Source: Trochalopteron elliotii (lineage: Eukaryota; Chordata; Aves; Passeriformes; Leiothrichidae). Taken from it: a DNA stretch of 64,000 nt. The DNA lies in NCBI GenBank assembly GCA_024734555.1, contig JANPWX010000077.1, positions 4,233,337 through 4,297,336 of the forward strand. Direction: 5' to 3'. The notes under the pieces are model-generated. The model had not been told where the DNA came from, searched no databases, and worked only from the letters and a program-made list of their open reading frames with translations. The first letter of the stretch is position 1, and each line of letters begins with the position of its first letter. The position numbers and the translations under genes are program-made. This document shows positions 35,340 to 47,420 of the stretch, piece after piece.

Positions 35340-37576
35340 GAAACAAGTTTAGATAGTCAAAACTTCCTTGTATAGACTATTCAAATTATAGTAACTAGAA
35401 TCCATTTACTATAGCAGTACTGAGCCCTTATATGCCATCTCTTGTGAGATGCTTCAGCCCCACTGTACTGTATTCAAACCCAGTTAATATATAATATACA
35501 TATACATACTATGTTTATAGATGTTTAGTATAGACTTATATATATATATTGTTTATAGATACATAGATTAGATATGTATGTGCATGTGTATTTATGTCTG
35601 CTTGGATGTGTCTCTGTAAGACATGCTCAAATTTGCTCCTCCTTTTTTGGGGGGGTGCACGTAGAGGGATGGTTTGAAACAAAGAACAAAAAAGAAATTT
35701 ACCTGCTGCAGAGTCCATAGCTCCCTGATCTCCATTCTGTTCATTAGCCACTTGACAACTTCCAATTTCCAAGCAAGAATAAATATTTTATTTTCAAAAG
35801 AAATTTAAGCCAGTATCCATATTTTTCTCCACTGAGTGGAAACTGGAGTGTTCTAGCACAGTGACAGATGGTAAAATCAGTATCTGTGTACTCCTACCAT
35901 AATTTGCAAATGCAAAAATAAAGAAAAAATCAAAACCTATTATAAATTAGTCATTATTTTTTCAGTTTTGTTTCTAGACACTGGTTCAAGTAGCAAAAGA
36001 GTAAATTTAAAACCATCTATAAAAGGGAAGTTATGCAAAAAGACTAGTGTGTGATGAATTAGACTCTTCCTATACAGCATTGACCTGATTGCAAAACAAG
36101 GATGCAATTTCATGCCTTTACAACTAACATTTCAAAAAAGGTGTAATTTGAATTTCACACTTGTCAGCAATGATTATGATCTAGCTTAGCCTTTTGTTGG
36201 GTGAAAATGCTTTGCCACTGGCTTCATAAGTTTGTTAAAGATTCTTTCCTTCTGATATGAACTTCAGTTTTCACAGTCACTTCTGATTAACTCTGGCCCA
36301 TGAAAGTGTATTAGACATAACCCCATTAGTTTACCAGAGTGGTTATTTTCTGTTTATATTCTCTCTTTCAAAGCAGAAATAATACATAGGTTTTCTTCTA
36401 TAAGGTGGAAATCTTAAACCCTTACTTTTGACACTCTTTGAGTAACACCAGTCGAGTTGGACTAGTCATTCCATGTTTTCTTAGCCTGAGTCAAGATATT
36501 AGAACATATGTGATAACTATCATTTTCTCTCATTTTTACATTGTGTTTTTACTTTACATTATATTGCATTGTCCAGGTGTTTAAGCAACCATTATATTTC
36601 ATTTAAAACTAGTCAATGCAATTAATATTGCTTTAAGAAATAGAGAAGGAACTAACCTCAACAACAATAATCTCAACAAAAATATGCAATGCTGTTTGAA
36701 ACCACAACAAATAAGCATCTGTGATGGATTAGTAGGCAAGACAAAATAAATGGGCATCTCTTCTGAAGTTACAGACAAAATAGAGATGGGCTGCCACAAG
36801 ATTTGAAGTGGCACTGTGAAGCTACATGAACCCAAATAAACAGCTGAACCCTGCTCTCCAGTATAACCATTTTAAGGTGACAATATCTTACAGAGAAGTC
36901 ATTTCATTGATCCTGAATATAAAAACCTCCATAAGGAATATATGGCTAATATTCAGCTTCCATGAAACCATTATTTCCTTTGATTGCTTCAAAATAATAC
37001 TCATCAAGTCAGCCAATTATTTTCATGGGGTTTATTGTTAGTTGTTTTTTTTAATTATAGATCATCTACCAAGACCCTCTCAATTATATTCTTTCCAGAG
37101 TCTGCAAATTTAAAAAAACACAAATCATGAGCCCCAAGAAGCCAAAACCTGACTAGAATAAAATTGTAATTAATTCAATTACAATATTTTGTTTGCAGTT
37201 GTATTTTCAGACTTCACAATTTTAGGTCTACCAGGCATTTACCATTTGATTTTGAATTATGTAAATCTGTGGTCAAATATATTACAATATGTAGTAGAAT
37301 GTGTAACATCAATGTAAATGTATTATATTAACATTACTAAATTTATCAACCAGATATGTTGTTTTAAAAGAGAGTGGTCAATTACTTCAGTAGATCCACT
37401 TTCCTTAGTCTAATTTTGATTTTTATTAATTGTACTGCCTCATTGTACAATTAATTTTCTCTATCCCTCTTTTTTGCTTTAATCAACTTGAATATTAGGT
37501 CTGTATTTTTTTAGGTCATCTCCAAATTGGTCAATGCTCCGATTTTTTTTTTTCTTTTTTCTAACACACATAAGCC
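35340..37576. other. Unique AT-rich DNA, no gene recognised
   Basis: No gene or element recognised. A TA-rich simple stretch lies at about 35490-35560. Frames under 80 codons show no domain. Confidence 0.6.
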
Positions 37577-38247
37577 CTGTGTTGTTATTACTTGTTGTGA
37601 GAAACTGGAAGGATTGTTGGCTTGAAACATTTTGGGTGCATGTGTCTGGGGGAAGGGACAGGCCAGGCCTTGCTCTGGTGAGGCGATGGCCTACTCTGCA
37701 CACCCCTCATCCCCAGGCCTGTACCCCAGCCCTGCAGGGGCCACCGATCCCTGTCACACCAGAGGCAACACTCCACACCTGTCTCTGGAGCTCCGATCCC
37801 AGCTCCTGAGTGGCCAAATGACCAGAAATCCCATCTGGGGGCAGGGCTCAGGAATGCCAAAGAGTACTTAAGCCAGGGGATACAGCAAGCACGTCTTGAC
37901 CCTACTACCTCTGGAAATTTCTATCAGCTGAACAATCCCAAAACCAGGACTGCTACCAGCTATACTTGTTCTTTTCTAAATCTTTTCTCTCTTCCTCTCT
38001 TCTCTTTCTCCTTCTACTTTCTTCTTCTTGGAATTCTGAATAACTTAAAACTGAATGGGTTGAAGTTTGAATGGGCTAAGTTAATGCTTTGTGAACTACT
38101 TTATGTCAATTGACTGCTGCTCTAAACTTTTGCCTAAGGTCTTTGATTTTCTGAAGTTGCCAATAAAGTTTTTTGTTGTTTGGACCTCTTGAGAATATCT
38201 TTAAGGTGTTTCTCCTGTGTGTCTAGCTCAGAGTACATGAACAACTG
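37577..38247 (+). mobile_element. Probable LTR, plus strand, unassigned
   Basis: A block of markedly higher GC at 37630-37870 is followed by a pyrimidine-rich stretch and then AATAAA at 38162-38167 in GCCAATAAAGTTTT, with a T/G-rich downstream sequence. This order resembles U3, R and U5 of an LTR. 'AGAGTACTTAAGCC' at 37861-37874 is a possible weak core promoter. TAAGCC occurs at both 37571-37576 and 38248-38253 and could be a 6-bp target duplication, but the enclosed ends read CTGTG...AACTG rather than TG...CA, so the boundaries are doubtful. Frames of 74-91 codons on both strands are composition artefacts. Confidence 0.5.
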
Positions 38248-38253
38248 TAAGCC

Positions 38254-40311
38254 ATGTTAAGAGTCCCATTGAGTGAGTTTTCTTAGGCCTTACATTAGTA
38301 TTGATTATTTTACTATATATGTCTACCAATGGAGTAATGTTAGATGTAGGGTATTATTCCAGCTGTTATTTTTAAGAAATCTTTCCCAAAAAATGCTGTC
38401 TACAGCAACTTTCCTTCTGTGCCCCTTTCCTGTCTCTCCATTTTTTCCAAACATTAAATCCTAATTCTTACTGCTGTAAACTCTTATTTTTCCTCTTTTC
38501 TATTTGGTACTTTTATTGATTTTTTTTACAATTTCTTAGGGTTTTTTAAGTTTTGTGCATTGAAGTGTTCTTGGGAGTCAAGGCAAGAGAAACTAAAAAA
38601 TTGAGGTCTCATCAGTATATAAGGACAGAAATGAAATCTCACTAATTATAAATAATTTTGATCATTTGAAAAGCATTTGTTGTACTTGGCCATCAAAATA
38701 TTTTATATAAAACAAAATGTATATTCTTCTGACTGTCAGTATTAATCTAATATTTTAAAAGTTAGTTTCAACTATGCTCAAGGGATTGTAGAATGCAGAC
38801 TCTATACTTTGAAAAAGAACTGAAAAAAAATATAAACATAGCTGGGCTAAAACGTCTTGCCTTTTCTTCTGTAAAAGAAAGTTGCTTAGGAATCTCCAAG
38901 TAAAAGGTGTGAATGAAATTTGTCATGCCATTCAGATGCCAAATACTGTGAGAACTGGTCTACTTTTTGCTCCCTCATTTAATTGGGACGTCTTTAATTG
39001 AGTTGTGGACTATTTATAACCCCAAGAAACAACTACGTTTATTTCTTTATTAATATAGCACTTGATGCTATAAGATCCTGAAGGACACTACATTGACACT
39101 TGGCTTCTGTTTCCATTTAACCCACAGACCTGTGAGGAGTTCATCAGTTAAAAATAATTACTTTAGGTGATGCACAGAGACAAGGAGAAAAATCATATTT
39201 GTAACAGATTTCAAAATAAAGGTAGCATGTCTGGCCCTGGAAAAAAAAGCGACGTATTTGCACATGATAATTCCCTTAAAAATTGTTTATTAGGGTTGCA
39301 ACTTCTAAGACTTAATAATATCACTTGTATTATCAAAGATTTTTTTTCTCTCAAAGCCACTGCTCTCTTTGCCTTTCTTTAGAGCAAACAAAGTCATTTT
39401 TTGTTTTAATGACAATTGATGTCAATGTCAGCTTTAAAATTCATGCAAGTTAAAAGGTACTGTTCTCAGCTCCAAAATTTATACTTTTTTTAAGCAGACA
39501 CAATGTTTTTCTTTATGTTTGTTAATGATTTTTCCAAAAATGAGTTCTTCTGGTCACCTTTTGGATCTAGAGTTTGCAAATGTGATATAAATAGATATAT
39601 GTGACTATAACAAGCATTTCAAAACAACATTTTAGAGTAGTAGATATAAATACCTGATAGGTATGGGAGCTCAAACAGATACAGTAACATCATGGAATTT
39701 CATAGTTTCTTCCTTTAAATTTGCAATTGTGAAATCTTATAATAAAACAAAATTTTAACCCTTTTTAAAAAAATTATATAACGTAACAAGAAATCCGAAC
39801 TAACTTCTCCATTTTTTAGCTTTATTCTAAGCTAAAATTTAATTTGCTTATACTGCCAACTTCCTGTGTTTTCAGTATCCCATTTAGTTCTAGAGCAATT
39901 TGCAGTCTTCATATGATTTCAGTTTTGATGGTTTGGACAGTGTAAAAATGTCCACGGCTACATAGGGTCTCTGTAAGGATTGTTTACTTACTTAACATAT
40001 ATCAGTGGAATTAAACTGATTTTTTTATTGAAGTGAGCAGCTTACGTAGGAAGAGGAGAGAGCAAGATGAGATGGGACTTTGTTCAGTTCAAGGAGGATT
40101 AAGAGGGAAAGATGTCACAGGGCATAAAATTGTGAGAAAAATGCTCTAGTTGGACTCACCAGTTATTACTGTTAATTTTTTATAAAGCAATTCCCTTATC
40201 AGTGGAGTGGAAAATAATGCACAAACAAATGTACAAAATCAGAAAAAAAACCCAGTAATTTAAATTGGAAAAAATGAGTATTTGGGTGATTGAATGTGAA
40301 AATAATGGAAA
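38254..40311. other. Unique AT-rich DNA, no gene recognised
   Basis: No gene or element recognised. Confidence 0.6.
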
Positions 40312-40448
40312 ATCACAAAATCACAGAATGGGTCAGGTTGGAAGGGACCACTGTGGGTCATTTGGTCCAAATTCCCTTCTCAAGCAAGGCCACCCTAGAG
40401 CGCATTGCTCAGAGTTTCAACCAGATGGTTCTTGAATATCTCCAGCAA
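40312..40448 (-). mobile_element. CR1 LINE 3' tail fragment
   Basis: Short minus-strand CR1 3' end: 'TCACAGAATGGGTCAGG', 'GGAAGGGACCACTGTGG' and 'TCATTTGGTCCAA'. It is the same subfamily as the copy at 7298-8290, which has the same 3' end pattern. Only about 137 bp survives. Confidence 0.9.
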
Positions 40449-40537
40449 AAATGAGTATTTAATTCCTATGGTATTTATTATATATTGGCTGTGGGCTGCA
40501 GTTGCTGCTTTGCTAACAACAGATTTTCAAGTGACTG

Positions 40538-40541
<4 letters not shown>

Positions 40542-40568
<27 letters not shown>

Positions 40569-40590
40569 CTTTTTTTTCTTTTTTTTTTTT
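40542..40590. repeat. Poly-T tract
   Basis: Forty-nine bases, all T except two single C interruptions. It could be a retrotransposon A-tail on the minus strand, but no element is recognisable on its upstream or downstream side, so simple expansion is equally likely. Length is uncertain in any assembly. Confidence 0.9.
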
Positions 40591-41455
40591 CCCCACCACA
40601 CAAATCTGGGATCCCAGCATCACAAAAATGACTAGGGTGAAAAAGAAGTCTGAAATAGTCTGGCAACACTGTGAGTTTTGTCTGACATAAACAACTAACC
40701 TTTCACTTTCAAAGTTTGAAGTACTTCTGCAGTAAAGGTATTGAATTTTACAAAGTTAGTCAGGCAGTCTGGCCTTTCACAATAGACCCAGAAAAGGGAG
40801 GATGTTGGCAGTTATCTTCAAGAGTTCACCTTTTACTTGCTTTCAAAGTTCTGTTTTTCTCTTCTGCACATCAAGCAGGGCTTCTAGCCAGCAAATACTT
40901 CTGATTTAATAATTCCCTAAAAGGCAGTCTGTGGTCTAGCTCAATCAGGAGGTGTCAGAATACAGCAGAGTAAACACAAAAGAAATGCCAAGGAGAAACA
41001 CTTGTCATACATCATCTTTATTAAAATTAATTTAATTTAGGAGATGTGCGGTTTGGGTTTTTTAGGTATTATACGGTCAAAGCAGTAGTTCTTATGTTGG
41101 CAAATCTTATGAAGCTCTTCATATTTCCTTCACAAAGTTCAGTAAAAATTTAGTGTCTTTGCTGTCATGATTTTCATTTTCATGATATACTTGCCAAAAG
41201 CACAAATCAAATGTTCTGAAAACTACTTCTAACCACGAAATAGCATTTCAGCTCCAAGTGAAAGAACATAATGCTCTGACAGATATGCATCTATGAACTA
41301 ACAATATTTCTACAAATAGAAGCCAGCTCTTATTACAATTAAATTCCAATCTGTTTGCAATACCATCATATCAAATTTATTTCATATTTCTTTATGTTTT
41401 CCAAGAAAACATGCAAGGATGAGAGGGATTAATTATCCTGTTTGAATAACAAAGG
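40591..41455. other. Unique AT-rich DNA, no gene recognised
   Basis: No gene or element recognised between the poly-T tract and the next CR1 tail. Confidence 0.6.
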
Positions 41456-41583
41456 TCATGGAATTATAGAATGGTTTGGGTTGGAGGGGACCTTAAAGAT
41501 CATCTAGCTCCACCTCTCTGCCATGAGCATGGACACCTTCTACCAGACCAGGTTGTTCAAAGCCCCATCCAACCTGGTCTTTA
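41456..41583 (-). mobile_element. CR1 LINE 3' tail fragment
   Basis: 'GGTTTGGGTTGGAGGGGACC' and 'TTAAAGATCATCTAGCTCCA' are a near-canonical CR1 3' end in complement, continuing to 'CCCCATCCAACCTGGTC'. About 128 bp, strongly 5'-truncated. Its closeness to the consensus I remember suggests a younger insertion than the other tails. Confidence 0.95.
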
Positions 41584-41981
41584 GCCCTTACGGTTTAAGG
41601 TCAGCAGATATAAATAAGTCTCAACCAATATAATTTTAGCAGATCTTCACATTTGTAAAAAGATTTATTTTATACCTAATGACATTATTAAAATATTTTA
41701 TTCTGTATAACCCTTGACAAAGTAGTAAAGTGATACACTGAAATACATCCTAAATAAAAGAAAATAATTGCTTCTCAGGTACTCTTTAGAGCAAAGAATA
41801 TACTACAGTTAACCTCTCAGCATAGAAACAGCCTCATAAAAATGATTTGGATTACAACACATAAGGATCACTAGCAGAAAATCAAAATAATACTGAGACA
41901 TCTGTATTACACTATTCTCCTGGTAGATGAAGAACTAGAAGAACCAGCTCTCAGTGTACAGCTGTATCTTCCTGTGTGCCC
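41584..41981. other. Unique AT-rich DNA, no gene recognised
   Basis: Nothing recognised between the CR1 tail and the LTR. Confidence 0.6.
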
Positions 41982-42590
41982 AGTTATGGTTTAACCAAAG
42001 GCAGCAGCTAAGTTTCACACAGTTGCTCTTTCACTCCCCACTCCCTGGTGGGATGGGTACAAGAATAAGGAAAGGTAAAACCCACATGTTAAGGTAGAAC
42101 GGTTTAATAACTTAAATAAAATAAAATACAATAACAATAATAATTATAATAGTAACAGTAATAGTAATCGTATTAGGAGGAGGAGGAGTAATGAAAAGAA
42201 AAGAGAGAAATAAATCCCAAGAGAAAAAGTTGTGCACAATACAATGGCTCACCACCAGCTGATGAATGCCCAGTCAGTCTCTGAGCAGTGATTGACGCCT
42301 CCCAGCCAACTCCCCACCAGTTTATACACTGGCCAAGGTGTTGTACAGTGTGGAATTTCCCTTAGGCCAATTCACATCAATTGTCCTAACTGTGCTCCCT
42401 CATGGCTTCTTGTGCCCCTGCTCACTGGTAGATTATGGGAACTTGGAAAGTCCTTGATTTACAGTAAGCACTACTCAAGGAAAACAAAGCATCACTGCGT
42501 TATCAATATTTTTCTCATACAAAATCCAAACCACAGCACTGTATTAGTAACTAGGAAAAAAATAAATCTATCTTAGCCAAAGTGAGGACA
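41982..42590 (-). mobile_element. Solo LTR, avian ERVL-type, minus strand
   Basis: About 609 bp of the same broad LTR group as 19018-19539. On the minus strand it starts 'TGTCCTCACTTTGGCTAAG' near 42590 and continues with 'AGTGCTGTGGTTTGGATTT'. It has a TATAAA (complement at 42321-42326) and an ATTAAA (complement at 42103-42108), and ends in GGTTAAACCATAAC near 41982. On the plus strand the region 42113-42192 is an AT-rich simple tract running into (AGG)n, which appears to be an expansion inside the LTR between TATA box and poly(A) signal. No internal genes, no clear target duplication. Confidence 0.82.
42113..42192. repeat. AAT/AGG-rich simple tract inside LTR
   Basis: AAATAAAATAAAATACAATAACAATAATAAT-type sequence grading into TAGTAATAG units and (AGG)4. 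It lies within the minus-strand LTR and lengthens it relative to the 19018-19539 copy. Confidence 0.8.
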
Positions 42591-44787
42591 CCCTTGCTAA
42601 AGTACACTCTTTACAAGGTTAGTGCAGTCAATCTGAAAACATAGATCCTTATGAGAGTACGGATTGCTCTTTAAAATGCATAATGTTCTAAACAATCAAA
42701 AGTTTAGTATGGCATTGGATAGTTCACTAGTTACAATCATGCAAGTTGTTTATAGGCTATTTGTGAGACAAACGTGCTGCTGATGAATGGATTGGAAACC
42801 TCATTGCTATGTGCTGCCTTAGCAAAGGTTGCATAGTAACCATAAATTTGCTCCCACTGACCATTAGAGCACATAGTTAAAGTAAAAACAAAGGCCAATA
42901 GAGTTTGTTGCAGCTCAGTTTATAGATTTATACATCAGTTAGGGAATTGAAGATTGTTCTGAGGGCAGAGATCAAAGGGTTGATAAATCAAACTGTTTCA
43001 AACTTGAAAAGAATCTTTTGCTGGACTGATAGTCATTAACAATACACATTACTATTTGTTACTTAATCACTAACAAGTGTTATCAGCACACAGATGGAAC
43101 AGTTATTACTTAGCAAATTTGTCTTAAGCTAGCCGTAAATATATAGAACCATGGAAATAATTTTTTTGTTAACACTGATGACTGGGATTCATGATCATTC
43201 TTAGTCATCAGGATCAAGGTGATCATGCTCTTTGACAGGGAAACTGGAACAGAAGTTGGGATGTATCTTTTATTACCTCTCTTTCCAACCTCTGTGCCAA
43301 TGCTTCTGTCCCTACCTCCAAAGAGACGAAAATTATCTCATCTTGGTATATTATTTTGGGGATCATTACCTGCTCCTCAAGATTTCTTTTCTTGACGAGA
43401 TTTTACTTCTTGCTCATATTTTTATGAAGTTCTTTTGTCCACTCCTAGCTTAATATCTGTAGGCATTAATGGTGCTAAGATAGAATAAATATTACAATAT
43501 ATTCATACACTGTCACCAGTTATGTCATGATTATATGTGGTTGTCTGGATTCACAGCAGTCAGCTATAGAGCCTTGGTCTTGTAGAGAGCTCAATAGCTA
43601 AAAGATATTATTTGAGGTTGAATTAGGAGTTACATTTTGAGATTATAGAAGTCCAGATCCCTTACATACTTAAGATTTCAAGTAAAAACATGATGACCTT
43701 GTTTGTCCTACTGCACTACTGAATCTAAGACCCAAATTTATCAATTCCTGTCCCCCAAATTAAGTAGAATTTTGTTTGGTTGGCTTACATAAATGATACT
43801 TGCAACTAGACTCAGTTCTGCCAAGTTTTTCATGGAAACAGTTCAAAACAGAACTAGGGATTAAGATACCACTTAATCTGGACTGCAGGTAATCAGGAGC
43901 ATTGGTCTCATCTTCAAAGTGGTAAACACATTCTTGCCAGATCCTATGCTGGACTTTGTGAAAAGTTCAGAGAAGCCTAGTTCAGGAAAGAGAAATGCTT
44001 ATCCGGGACTTATTCACCAATTTTGTCTGTTCTTTTAAGGAAACAAGTTTCCACAGCCAGGACTAGTTAGTTTTACATTGTATTATGGGTAATATTTTCA
44101 CTGTTGCCTTATTTGTAGCAGAAAATCCATACTCAGTTATTGCAGCTACCACTGCAGCAACCCCCTTTTTTCTTCTTGTGTTTTCTTTCTGCATATCACT
44201 TGCTTCCCTTGGAAGCAACTCCTCTTTGTAAATGAAATTATATTGTTCAATGTTAAATGTTTTCTGAGACCCAATCCATTGGCAAGTGTATGCTTTTGTT
44301 ATTTCCCTTTGGCTGCCTTAGTTAAACGCTAAGGATTCCACTGAGGCTTCTCTGTGTCTGCCTTTTTCCCAGCACAGGTTGGTTATTGTTTGCCACATTT
44401 ACCTGTAACAGTTTGACTTTATTGAGAAGCATCTGCCATTCACGGAATGTTCCTTTGCAGTTCTGCTGCTCTAATATGCTTCAGACCCAGATGAGATAAA
44501 TTGTGAGCAAGAACAAAATGAGAAGAAGAAGAAGCGTTCAGTTTATTAGCAGCTCACATTGTGGTCACTAATCATCTATTACTTATGGAATACAAAGGGG
44601 GAACACCTCAGAAATTATTTCTGCTAGGTATGAACTGTATTTTTGTGCAGATTATGGGTCAAAAGGATTGTCTTTTCTCTTCTTGCTTAGCATGAGTGTG
44701 ATAGCTATGTTAATTCACCTAATTCAATTGAAATCATCTAATAAAAAAAAATAACATTTGTTATTATGTTATGCTAAACTAAAAAGT
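42591..44787. other. Unique AT-rich DNA, no gene recognised
   Basis: No gene or element recognised. A 73-codon frame at 43232-43453 has no identifiable domain. Confidence 0.6.
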
Positions 44788-45618
44788 TCCAGCAGGATCT
44801 TGAAAGGCTTGAGAGATGGGCCTGTGTGAACCTCATGAATTTCAACAAGACCAAGTGCAAAGTGCTGCACCTGTGTTGGGGCAATTTCAAGCACAAATAT
44901 AGACTGGGCAGAGAATGGATTGAGAACAGCCTTGGGAAGATTGACTTCAAGGTGTTCATGGATGAGAACCTGAAGGTGACTCAACAATGCGTGCATACAG
45001 CCCAGAGAGCCAGCCTCATCCTGGGCTGCATCAAAAGGCATGACCAGCACGTAAAGGGAAATGATTGTCCCTCTCTAATATGGTTTTGTAAGACCCCATG
45101 TGAAGCATAGCATCCAGATCTGGGAACCCCAACACAAGAAAGATAGGGATCTCATAGAATGAGCTCAGAGGACAGTCACTAAGTTGATCATAGGGCTGGA
45201 ACACCTCTCCTGTTAGGAAAGGCTGAGAGATTTGGGGGTTATTCAGGCTGGAGAGGAAGAGGCTTTAAAGTGACCTTATAGCAGCCTTCCCGTACCTAAT
45301 GTGGCCTGCAAGATGTCTGTAGAGGGATTTTTTTAAAGAGCATGTGGTGACAAGACAAGGGGGGGAATGTTTTCAAACTGAATGAAAATAGGTTTAGATT
45401 AGATAACAGGAAGAAATTCTTTACTGTGCCAGTGGTGAGACACTGGAAGAGATTGCCCAAAGAGGTTGTGGATTCCCCAAGCCTGGAAGTGTTTAAAGGC
45501 AGTGTGGGATAATGTCTTGAGCAACCTGGTCTACTCTCTACCTATGGCAAAGTGGGTTGTGAATAGATGACCTTCATGGTCATTGCTACCCCTTACCATT
45601 CTATGATTTTATGATTCC
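44788..45618 (+). mobile_element. CR1 LINE fragment, 3' 830 bp, plus strand
   Basis: Sense-strand CR1 with a nearly full-length 3' portion. It runs from 'GATCTTGAAAGGCTTGAGAG' and 'GCAAAGTGCTGCACCTGTG' through 'GCTGGAACACCTCTCCTGTT' and 'TAGCAGCCTTCC' to 'AGATTAGATAACAGGAAG' and 'CACTGGAAGAGATTGCCC'. It ends in the terminal 'TTCTATGATTTTATGATTCC'. The plus frame at 44826-45110 encodes pol-like words (NFNKTKCKVLHL, LGCIKRHDQHV). Stops and small indels break the rest. The minus-strand frames of 61 and 93 codons here are shadows. Confidence 0.95.
44826..45110 (+). pseudogene. CR1 ORF2 (pol) remnant
   Basis: A 94-codon open stretch in which MNLMNFNKTKCKVLHLCWGN corresponds to the CR1 pol segment 'NxxKFNxxKCKVLHLG', and ASLILGCIKRHDQ to 'ANxILGCIKRS'. 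It lies downstream of the reverse transcriptase catalytic core. It is a decayed relic without function. Confidence 0.8.
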
Positions 45619-46507
45619 AAGATGTCACCTGCCCTGCCCTACCCACTTCTTTTGGGAGTACAATAGGGAAGGGCAACAGGTGTGCCCCCATCACCCTGTG
45701 AACACAAAGGTTGTGATTCACGCTCCCCTCCCTCCAGGGTCCATCAGGCTCTTCCCACTGTCTGTTTACTCTTTTGCCTTCTTAGTACACATTCTACATA
45801 TTGTCGTTTGTTTCCCTCACTTTGAAACCATACAAAATTTCTGAGTGTGACCTTTCTTCTCTGGAGTAGCTGTGAAGTCCCATTTCATGTATCTGTAATC
45901 CAGTTGTTTATTGCTTTTTGCAGAGAAGATTTAATAGAGGAAAGCTGCAGTGAGAGCTTATACTACTTTGAAATTTTGCTCTAGTAAGATACACATCCCT
46001 GATTTATTAGCACAATTTACAATTATATTGTAAGTAATTAAAGCAAAAACTCACTTGTCAAAATAAATGAGTGCAGTATATTTTGTGTGGAGGCAACCTT
46101 GATGGCTAATTGGATTTGCGTCCTTAGTCATTTGCAAAAAAAAAGTTAGCAATGAGTCGTGTATTACTATGAATTAATTTTTTTTCTTCTGCACTGCTTT
46201 GCTAAGTGTAGTCAGAATTTCATTTTATTATATATGCTTTCCAAGATGCAATTAGCAAGTTCCAATTCTACACAATTTTTAATGAAACATTATGAAAATC
46301 TGAAATGTATTTTGGAAACATCTTTTGATTACTTTGCTTTGGATTTACATAGTACAAGCTCGTAGGAGAATATAAAAATCCAGCCTGATTACCCTTAGGC
46401 ACAAAAATATTCAGTGTATAAAGGGAGAGTAGAGAATGTCATTTTATCTTGACCTTAGTGAGCCTTTTCCCCCTGTTTCTTATATTTAAGTTTATACATT
46501 GAAGTCT
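45619..46507. other. Unique DNA, no gene recognised
   Basis: The first 250 bp after the CR1 end are moderately GC-rich, with a 77-codon frame (45611-45844) that shows no domain; the rest is AT-rich. No element identified. Confidence 0.55.
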
Positions 46508-47135
46508 GAATAGGCAGGCAACTAGACAGGTAAAAACCTGTTGTGGGTAATGGGTCACGGTCTGCCTGGAGGCTGGTATCAAGAAGAGAACTGCAGGGGT
46601 CTGTACTGGGACATGTCCTGTTTAACATCTTCATCGGTGATCTGGAGGAGGTGACACTGAACTGTCATCAAGTTCATCGGTGGCACCAAAGTGCGAGGCA
46701 CGCAGCAGCTATGCTGGAGCAAAGGATTGCCTTTCAAAGTGACTTTAACAGGCTGGAGAAGTGGGCAAATGGGAATATCACTATACTCAAAAAGAGAAAA
46801 TACAATGCTTTGCCCTTGGGAAAGAAGCAACAGAGAGGCAACCTCATTGCTTTCCATAGATTCCAGAGAAGGTGAAGTGATAAGGGAGGTGCTGATCTCT
46901 TGTCACTGAGATCCAGTGATAGGATGTATGGGAATGGCTCCAAGCTGCAACATGGAAGGTTGAGACAATATTAGGTAACATTTCTTTTCACTGAAACAAT
47001 AGCCAAACACTGGAAAATGCTTCCTAGAAGAGGTGGTTGATGCTCCATGCCTAATTGTGTTAAAGAAGCATCCCTGTAGTGGTCATTGATCAGTGATCAG
47101 TGTAGGTAATTTCCAACTGGAAGCATTCTGTTCTA
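46508..47135 (+). mobile_element. CR1 LINE fragment with RT remnant, plus strand
   Basis: Sense CR1 carrying part of the reverse transcriptase: GSVLGHVLFNIFIGDLEE matches the conserved 'GSVLGPxLFxIFINDL' block. The expected 'FADDTKL' motif that follows is destroyed, reading VHRWHQS in this frame, though the DNA 'TTCATCGGTGGCACCAAAG' still shows its origin. 'TTTAACAGGCTGGAGAAGTG' follows. There is then an internal deletion, after which the copy resumes with 'GGGAATGGCTCCAAGCTG' and ends at 'TTTCCAACTGGAAGCATTC'. Confidence 0.9.
46543..46875 (+). pseudogene. CR1 reverse transcriptase remnant
   Basis: A 110-codon open frame with the CR1 RT block GSVLGHVLFNIFIGDLEE near residues 19-36 and a downstream FNRLEKWANGN segment. 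The catalytic (F/Y)ADD box between them is lost, so no polymerase could result. Upstream RT domains and the endonuclease are absent. Overlapping minus-strand frames are shadows. Confidence 0.85.
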
Positions 47136-47284
47136 ATAAAGGGTAAGGACAGGCAAGTTGGGAATAATCTCAAGGTCCAGAAAGGCTCTGGGGGAGCAAG
47201 TTGGATATGAGCCAGTTGCAGAGGTGACTGACTTGGGCAACGTGATAAACACAGGCAACAAGTCCTGGCAAGTGATTATGCCCC

Positions 47285-47420
47285 TTACTTTCACTTGAAA
47301 CTTCATGAGCCTTGCATGGGTCCATTTCTCAAGCACATCCCAAAGTCCTTCTAGGTGGCATCCCTTTTCTCAAGGACTTGAAGTGCACCACTCAGCTTGG
47401 TGACATCTACACCATCTATT
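47285..47420 (-). mobile_element. CR1 LINE fragment, minus strand
   Basis: 'CATGGGTCCATTTCTCAAGC', 'GGCATCCCTTTTCTCAAGG' and 'CACCACTCAGCTTGGTGACA' are complements of the CR1 segment around the ADDTKLSG motif and its downstream LEKW region. It lies directly beside the plus-strand copy at 46508-47135 but in the opposite orientation. The sequence between them (47136-47284) could not be assigned. Confidence 0.75.

Noticed and set aside
40478..40669. Lys-rich frame and poly-Phe frame over the poly-T tract
   Set aside because: Homopolymer translation artefact.
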